The notes below the pieces were generated by a model. The model worked only from the letters and a program-made list of their open reading frames with translations, ran no database searches and had not been told where the DNA came from. From SIG710 sp045651985 (GTDB lineage: Bacteria > Bacillota > Clostridia > Oscillospirales > CAG-272): a stretch of 20,173 nucleotides of DNA. The stretch lies in NCBI GenBank assembly GCA_045651985.1, contig JAZRTK010000035.1, positions 1 to 20,173 of the forward strand, written 5' to 3'. This document shows positions 15,683 to 20,173 of this stretch, piece after piece. A program made the translations under genes and the position numbers. The number at the start of each line of letters is the position of its first letter. Position 1 is the first letter of the stretch.

Positions 15683-17613
15683 TGGGACTTACAATTGCAC
15701 AAAAGATAATCAAAGCTCATCTTGTTTCGGGCGAAATGACGGTCGGCAGCGAGATCGCGCTTAAAATAGACCAGACGCTGACACAGGACGCAACGGGCAC
15801 AATGGCGTACCTCGAATTTGAGACCATGGGCATCGAGCGCGTCAGAACAGAGAAGAGCGTGGCGTATATCGACCACAACACCTTGCAGTCGGGCTTTGAA
15901 AACGCCGACGACCACCGTTTCATTCAGTCTATCGCAAAGAAATACGGCATTTATTTCTCCCGTCCCGGAAACGGCATATGCCACCAGGTGCATCTTGAAA
16001 GATTCGGCAAGCCCGGAAAGACTCTTATCGGCTCTGACAGCCATACTCCCACGGGCGGCGGTATCGGTATGCTTGCTTTCGGCGCGGGCGGACTCGACGT
16101 AGCCGTTGCCATGGGCGGCGGCGCATACTATATTACCATGCCCAAGATGTTCAAGGTCAATCTGACCGGAAAGCTCCGCGATTTCGTGACTGCCAAGGAC
16201 GTGAGCCTTGAAATTCTCCGTATCCTGTCCGTAAAGGGCGGCGTAGGTGCTATTATTGAGTGGGGCGGCGAGGGCGTTTCGACCTTGACGGTTCCCGAAA
16301 GAGCAACTATTACCAACATGGGCACCGAGCTTGGCGCCACAACCTCTATATTCCCCTCCGACGAGGTGACCCGTGCATTCCTTGAAGCCGAGGGCAGAGG
16401 AGAGGACTACACACCTCTTGAAAGCGACCCCGATGCAGTCTACGATCGCATCATCGACATAAATCTGAGCGAGCTTGAGCCTCTTATCGCATGCCCTCAC
16501 ATGCCCGATAACGTGGTGAAGGTGTCGAGTCTTAAGGGGACAAAGGTTGATCAAGTCTGCGTAGGCTCTTGTACCAATTCATCTCTTATGGATATGCTGA
16601 AAGTGGCGGCTCTTCTCAAAGGTAAAACTATCAAGGACAGCGTAAGTATGTCCGTGTCCCCCGGATCAAAGCAGGTCCTTTCCATGCTTGCGGATTGCGG
16701 TGCACTTGGCGATATCCTCGCCAGCGGCGCGCGTGTGCTTGAGTGCGCTTGCGGTCCCTGTATCGGTATGGGCTTTTCCCCCAATTCGGGAGGTGTGAGC
16801 CTCCGTACTTTCAACCGTAACTTCGAGGGCAGAAGCGGCACGGCTGACGGCAAGGTCTACCTTGTTTCCCCCGAAACTGCCGTCGCGGCGGCTCTGACGG
16901 GCGAGATCACAGACCCCATGCTCCTGGGCAAGGCGCCTGAGATCGTAATGCCCGACGCATTCAAGATCGACGACAGCGCGGTAATTACCCCCGCTACACC
17001 CGAAGAAGCAAAGGATCTGGAGATCCTCCGCGGTCCCAACATCAAGAAGTTCCCCGAGTCCAAGCCTCAGCTTGACACCCTTTCCGCCGAGCTTGTGCTG
17101 AAAGTGGGCGATAATATCACAACCGACCATATTATGCCTGCGGGCGCAAAGATACTGCCTTACCGTTCCAATATTCCTCACCTTTCACAGTACTGCTTCG
17201 GTGTCTGCGACCCCACCTTCCCCGAAAGAGCGAAGGCGGCAGGTGAGAGCATCGTCGTGGGCGGAGCAAACTACGGTCAGGGGTCTTCACGCGAGCACGC
17301 GGCGCTCGTTCCTCTGTATCTTGGCGTTCGCGCGGTCATCGCAAAGAGTTTTGCGCGTATCCACGCAGCGAATCTCATAAATGCGGGAATTATGCCCCTT
17401 ACCTTCAAGAACGCCGACGATTACGATAAGATCTCCCAGGGAGACAAGCTCACACTTGAGGGCGTTTACGCCGGTATGGACAGCGGCGAGATTATTTTGA
17501 CAGACGCAACAACGGGCGAAAAGTTCACCTTGGAGTGCAACTTCACCGACAGACAGAAAGCCATTCTGAAGGCGGGAAGCCTTCTTGCTTACACAAAGGA
17601 GCAGAATATATGA
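15682..17613 (+). CDS. Aconitate hydratase, [4Fe-4S]
   Basis: Isomerises citrate to isocitrate through cis-aconitate. The 643-residue length fits the compact bacterial type (the putative Aquifex-type aconitases) and is shorter than the roughly 890-residue AcnA. Cluster ligands are Cys297 in VGSCTNSS and Cys357 and Cys360 in ECACGPCIGMG. Other marks are SDSHTPTGGGIGMLAFGAGG (118-137) and the C-terminal swivel domain with NITTDHIMPAGAKILPYRSN and YGQGSSREHAALVPLYLGVR, the latter bearing the substrate-binding SSRE. It starts at the TAATG overlap with the GntR gene behind AGGAG (15668-15672), and overlaps the isocitrate dehydrogenase gene by 4 bp (ATGA). A homoaconitase or isopropylmalate isomerase role is less likely, since those are usually split into two smaller subunits. 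Confidence 0.95.
   Translation: MGLTIAQKIIKAHLVSGEMTVGSEIALKIDQTLTQDATGTMAYLEFETMGIERVRTEKSVAYIDHNTLQSGFENADDHRFIQSIAKKYGIYFSRPGNGICHQVHLERFGKPGKTLIGSDSHTPTGGGIGMLAFGAGGLDVAVAMGGGAYYITMPKMFKVNLTGKLRDFVTAKDVSLEILRILSVKGGVGAIIEWGGEGVSTLTVPERATITNMGTELGATTSIFPSDEVTRAFLEAEGRGEDYTPLESDPDAVYDRIIDINLSELEPLIACPHMPDNVVKVSSLKGTKVDQVCVGSCTNSSLMDMLKVAALLKGKTIKDSVSMSVSPGSKQVLSMLADCGALGDILASGARVLECACGPCIGMGFSPNSGGVSLRTFNRNFEGRSGTADGKVYLVSPETAVAAALTGEITDPMLLGKAPEIVMPDAFKIDDSAVITPATPEEAKDLEILRGPNIKKFPESKPQLDTLSAELVLKVGDNITTDHIMPAGAKILPYRSNIPHLSQYCFGVCDPTFPERAKAAGESIVVGGANYGQGSSREHAALVPLYLGVRAVIAKSFARIHAANLINAGIMPLTFKNADDYDKISQGDKLTLEGVYAGMDSGEIILTDATTGEKFTLECNFTDRQKAILKAGSLLAYTKEQNI
17595..17612 (+). promoter_or_regulatory. 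Ribosome binding site that decides the isocitrate dehydrogenase start
   Basis: AAAGGAG at 17595-17601 lies 8 nt before the ATG at 17610, which overlaps the aconitase stop as ATGA. The frame continues upstream to 17535, inside aconitase, but that start is not supported. Confidence 0.82.
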
Positions 17614-18767
17614 CAGACTATCAAAGCTACATAGATACTGCCGTCGAGCAGTTCAGAACGCTCATTACCCAGCAGCTCGACCGTGAGCTGAAAATGGAGG
17701 AGGGGGCTACGTCAAAGGACTTTACAAAGCTTGAAAAGATCAAGATAGGAGTTATCGGCGGCGACGGGATCGGTCCGATTATCGTTTCCGAGGCGAGCAG
17801 ACTCATGCAGTTTTTGCTTGCTGACGAGATAAAGGCGGGTAAGATCGAGATAGTTGATATTCCCGGTCTTACCATTGAGAGAAGATTGGCGCTTGGACAG
17901 TCCGTGCCTGAGGACGTTCTGACTCGCATAAAGGAATGCGACGTGTTCTTAAAAGGCCCCACGACCACACCAAAGGGCGGAACTATGGAGAGCGCCAACG
18001 TAACACTTCGCCGCGAGCTTGACCTTTACGCCAACGTCCGTCCCGTTTCCATTCCCGAAAAGGGAATTGATTGGACCTTCTACCGCGAGAATACCGAGGG
18101 CGAGTACGTTCTGGGCAGCCGCGGAGTCGAGATCCCCGGTAAGCTGGAGATGGACTTCAAGGTCACGACCGAAATGGGCACCAGAAGAATTGCAAGAGCC
18201 GCTTTTGAATACGCAAAGAACAACGGTAAGACCAACGTTTCTATCGTAACAAAGGCAAATATTATGAAAAAGACCGACGGTAAGTTCTCCGAGCTTTGCC
18301 ATCAGGTTGCCGCGGACTACCCCGAAATTACGGCGGAGGATTGGTATATCGACATCATGTCCGCAAACCTTGTAAACGAGGATATCAGAAGCCGTTTTCA
18401 GGTGTTCGTTCTGCCTAATCTTTACGGTGATATCATAACCGACGAGGCGGCACAGATACAGGGCGGAGTTGGAACTGCGGGAAGCGCCAATATCGGTGAC
18501 AAGTACGCTATGTTCGAGGCTATTCACGGGTCGGCACCCCGAATGGTCGAGGAGGGAATTGCCGAATATGCTAATCCTTCCAGCATTTTCCGTGCGGTTG
18601 AGATGCTACTGCGCCATATCGCAAAGGCTGATATTGCGGACAAGCTGGCAAAGACTATGGAAATTTGCTGTGACATCGAGCGCCGCGTGATCGTTACAGG
18701 CAACCGTGACGGTGCGACCTGCCATGAATTCGGCGATTACGTAATGGAAACTCTTGCAAAACTTTGA
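17610..18767 (+). CDS. icd: Isocitrate dehydrogenase (isocitrate/isopropylmalate dehydrogenase family)
   Basis: Oxidatively decarboxylates isocitrate to 2-oxoglutarate. The 385 residues carry GDGIGP (51-56), the substrate loop GGTMESANVTLRRELDLY (123-140) with Ser128 and Asn130 in the positions of E. coli Ser113 and Asn115, the arginines Arg134 and Arg144, FYRENTEGEYV (157-167), Lys215, and Asp248, Asp274 and Asp278 for the metal. The signature NLYGDIITDEAAQIQGGVG is near 270-288. Ser128-Ala-Asn and the operon context favour isocitrate over isopropylmalate. The coenzyme loop reads HGSAPRM (Arg311, Met312), which matches neither the Lys-Tyr of NADP enzymes nor the Asp-Ile of NAD enzymes, so cofactor choice is open. 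There is an N-terminal extension of about 45 residues. An 11-bp gap leads to proB. Confidence 0.93.
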   Translation: MTDYQSYIDTAVEQFRTLITQQLDRELKMEEGATSKDFTKLEKIKIGVIGGDGIGPIIVSEASRLMQFLLADEIKAGKIEIVDIPGLTIERRLALGQSVPEDVLTRIKECDVFLKGPTTTPKGGTMESANVTLRRELDLYANVRPVSIPEKGIDWTFYRENTEGEYVLGSRGVEIPGKLEMDFKVTTEMGTRRIARAAFEYAKNNGKTNVSIVTKANIMKKTDGKFSELCHQVAADYPEITAEDWYIDIMSANLVNEDIRSRFQVFVLPNLYGDIITDEAAQIQGGVGTAGSANIGDKYAMFEAIHGSAPRMVEEGIAEYANPSSIFRAVEMLLRHIAKADIADKLAKTMEICCDIERRVIVTGNRDGATCHEFGDYVMETLAKL

Positions 18768-18778
18768 GGTTGTAAGAT

Positions 18779-19546
18779 ATGAGAATTGTAGTAAAGGTGG
18801 GAACCTCCACACTTGCTCACGGAGGCGGTCATCTCAATATCCGCCGTGTTGAAAAGCTGTGTAAGGTGCTGTCAGACATAAAAAACGCGGGACATCAGGT
18901 CATCTTGGTATCCTCGGGAGCTATCGGAATGGGCGTGGGTAAGCTGAATCTTCCCGGAAGACCTACCGATATCCCTACAAAGCAGGCGGCGGCAGCCGTC
19001 GGTCAGTGCGAACTGATGTATACTTACGATAAGCTCTTTTCCGAGTATAATCACAACGTGGCACAGATACTTCTGACGGCGGACGACGTGAAAAACGAAG
19101 AAAGAAATCTTCACTTTATCAATACGCTCAGCCGTCTGCTTGAGCTTGGCGCGCTTCCCGTTATAAACGAGAATGACACGGTGTCCACGGCAGAGTTCGG
19201 CATTGGGGATAACGATAACCTCAGTGCTATCGTTGCGGTAAGTGCCAAGGCAGATCTATTGGTGCTCCTCTCCGATATTGACGGTCTTTACACCGCCGAT
19301 CCTCACAAGGATAAGGACGCAAAGCTTATTCCTCAGGTATATGAGATAGACGAGAAGATAATGAACCTTGCCGCAGGCAAGGGAAGTGAGCTTGGAACGG
19401 GCGGAATGGTTACTAAGCTCAGCGCCGCAAAGGTGTGCACCGAATCGGGCTGTGACATGATAATCGCCAACGGCGACGACCCCGATATTCTTTATTCCAT
19501 TATGGACGGAAAGTCGGTGGGCACAAGATTTTTTTCCAAAAAATGA
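18779..19546 (+). CDS. proB: Glutamate 5-kinase, short form lacking a PUA domain
   Basis: Phosphorylates glutamate to gamma-glutamyl phosphate, the first step of proline synthesis. The 255 residues form one amino-acid-kinase domain with VVKVGTSTL (4-12), VSSGAIGMGV (44-53), LPVINENDTV and FGIGDNDNLSAIVAV, DIDGLYTADPHKDKDA, and GTGGMVTKLSAAK. The roughly 100-residue C-terminal PUA domain of E. coli ProB (367 aa) is absent, as in several Firmicutes. GAGGT at 18766-18770, overlapping the upstream stop, supports the start. It lies 11 bp after the isocitrate dehydrogenase gene and 16 bp before proA, so its substrate pathway is fed by the genes upstream. Confidence 0.96.
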   Translation: MRIVVKVGTSTLAHGGGHLNIRRVEKLCKVLSDIKNAGHQVILVSSGAIGMGVGKLNLPGRPTDIPTKQAAAAVGQCELMYTYDKLFSEYNHNVAQILLTADDVKNEERNLHFINTLSRLLELGALPVINENDTVSTAEFGIGDNDNLSAIVAVSAKADLLVLLSDIDGLYTADPHKDKDAKLIPQVYEIDEKIMNLAAGKGSELGTGGMVTKLSAAKVCTESGCDMIIANGDDPDILYSIMDGKSVGTRFFSKK

Positions 19547-19562
19547 CCGAAAGGACTGTGAA

Positions 19563-20173
19563 ATGACAACTCATGATATTCTCGTGCGTGCAAAATCAGC
19601 CCGAGGAGAGATAGGGGGGCTTTCACCCGAGAAAAAGAACGAAGCGCTTCTTTCTATGGCATCTGCTCTCAAGGATGCTGCCTCCGACATTCTCGAGGCC
19701 AATAAAGGCGACATCGAGCGTGCAAAGGGGAAGATATCCGACGTTATGATAGACCGCCTGACCCTGACGGAAAAGCGAATTTCCGATATGGCTCAGGGAA
19801 TACGGGCGCTTGTAGACCTGCCTGACCCCGTAGGACGTGTATTGCGTGAAAACGAGCGTCCCGGCGGACTTATGATAAAGAGGGTTTCCGTTCCCATGGG
19901 CGTTGTGGGTATAATTTACGAAAGCCGTCCCAATGTCACGTCCGACGCAGCTGCTCTTGCACTGAAAAGCGGTAACGCCTGCGTTTTGCGTGGCGGCAAG
20001 GAGGCTTACGCTTCCTCGGCGGCAATAGTAAAAGCTTTGCGAGCAGGACTCGCGGCAACGGGAGTAAACGAAGACGCTATTAATTTAATTGAAGATACCA
20101 CAAGAGAAAGCGCAAATGAAATGATGCGGGCTGTGGGTCTTATCGACCTGCTTATTCCTCGCGGCGGTGCAGG
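19563..20173 (+). CDS. proA: Glutamate-5-semialdehyde dehydrogenase, 3' half beyond the window
   Basis: NADPH-dependent reduction of gamma-glutamyl phosphate to glutamate-5-semialdehyde, second step of proline synthesis. From the ATG at 19563 the frame is open to the right edge, giving 203 residues of an expected 415-430. The seen part includes RISDMAQGIRALVDLPDPVG, KRVSVPMGVVGIIYESRPNV (the aldehyde dehydrogenase-fold cofactor region), ALALKSGNACVLRGGKEA, and the end of a DLLIPRGG motif at the edge. The catalytic Cys lies beyond the window. AAAGGA (19550-19555) supports the start. The gene is cut by the window edge and shows no internal break in the part seen. Confidence 0.97.
   Translation, partial: MTTHDILVRAKSARGEIGGLSPEKKNEALLSMASALKDAASDILEANKGDIERAKGKISDVMIDRLTLTEKRISDMAQGIRALVDLPDPVGRVLRENERPGGLMIKRVSVPMGVVGIIYESRPNVTSDAAALALKSGNACVLRGGKEAYASSAAIVKALRAGLAATGVNEDAINLIEDTTRESANEMMRAVGLIDLLIPRGGA

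Noticed and set aside
15580..16554. 324-codon open frame on the minus strand
   Set aside because: It is antisense to the GntR and aconitase genes, shows no family motif and a Cys/His-rich composition typical of a shadow frame.
17535..17609. In-frame upstream start for isocitrate dehydrogenase
   Set aside because: The 25 extra residues lie wholly inside aconitase and have no ribosome binding site; the ATGA overlap with AAAGGAG at 17610 is far better.
17949..18527. 192-codon open frame on the minus strand
   Set aside because: Antisense to isocitrate dehydrogenase and without any motif or own ribosome binding site that I can see.

Overview
The window looks like an anaerobic, endospore-forming member of the Clostridia (Bacillota), plausibly an uncultured gut or rumen lineage. 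Three things point there: a spoIVA gene of full length, a Re-type citrate synthase (typical of strict anaerobes) in place of the usual Si-type enzyme, and a Firmicutes-style glgBCDAP glycogen operon that includes the non-catalytic GlgD subunit. Coding DNA has moderate GC, promoter regions are AT-rich, and ribosome binding sites are mostly AAAGGA or AGGAGG. No rRNA, tRNA, insertion sequence, prophage or CRISPR array was seen. The window is almost fully coding, and no gene-free stretch exceeds 300 bases.

Layout. (1) 1-8106, minus strand: glycogen operon read right to left as glgB-glgC-glgD-glgA-glgP. It starts from a good sigma-A type promoter at 8154-8182, and glgP runs off the left edge. GlgC and GlgD should make ADP-glucose, GlgA polymerises it, GlgB branches the polymer and GlgP degrades it. 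(2) 8107-8342: a 236-bp divergent promoter region with one TTGAAT-17-TATAAT type promoter facing each way. (3) 8343-11908, plus strand: a tightly packed operon of a DUF3006 small protein, plsY (phospholipid synthesis), an uncharacterised class I methyltransferase with a Cys/His motif, and folC. (4) 11974-13452: spoIVA, the spore coat basement ATPase, with an unusual leader in which the Shine-Dalgarno lies in the 3' arm of a terminator-like hairpin. It is followed by a strong rho-independent terminator. (5) 13581-20173, plus strand: an operon starting from a near-perfect promoter overlaid with TTGTATACAA palindromes. It encodes Re-citrate synthase, a GntR/FCD regulator, aconitase, isocitrate dehydrogenase, glutamate 5-kinase (proB) and the first half of proA (cut by the right edge).

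How the genes fit together: the last operon encodes a route from oxaloacetate and acetyl-CoA through citrate and isocitrate to 2-oxoglutarate, and then, after transamination or reductive amination by an enzyme outside the window, from glutamate toward proline. The GntR/FCD regulator inside the operon probably binds the palindromes over the operon's own promoter. The citrate synthase-aconitase-isocitrate dehydrogenase trio resembles that known in Clostridium; the embedded regulator and the proBA tail are the less ordinary parts. I did not find a clearly new defence, mobile or secondary-metabolite system. The most unusual signals are regulatory (the spoIVA leader and the GntR operator cluster), plus the uncharacterised methyltransferase.
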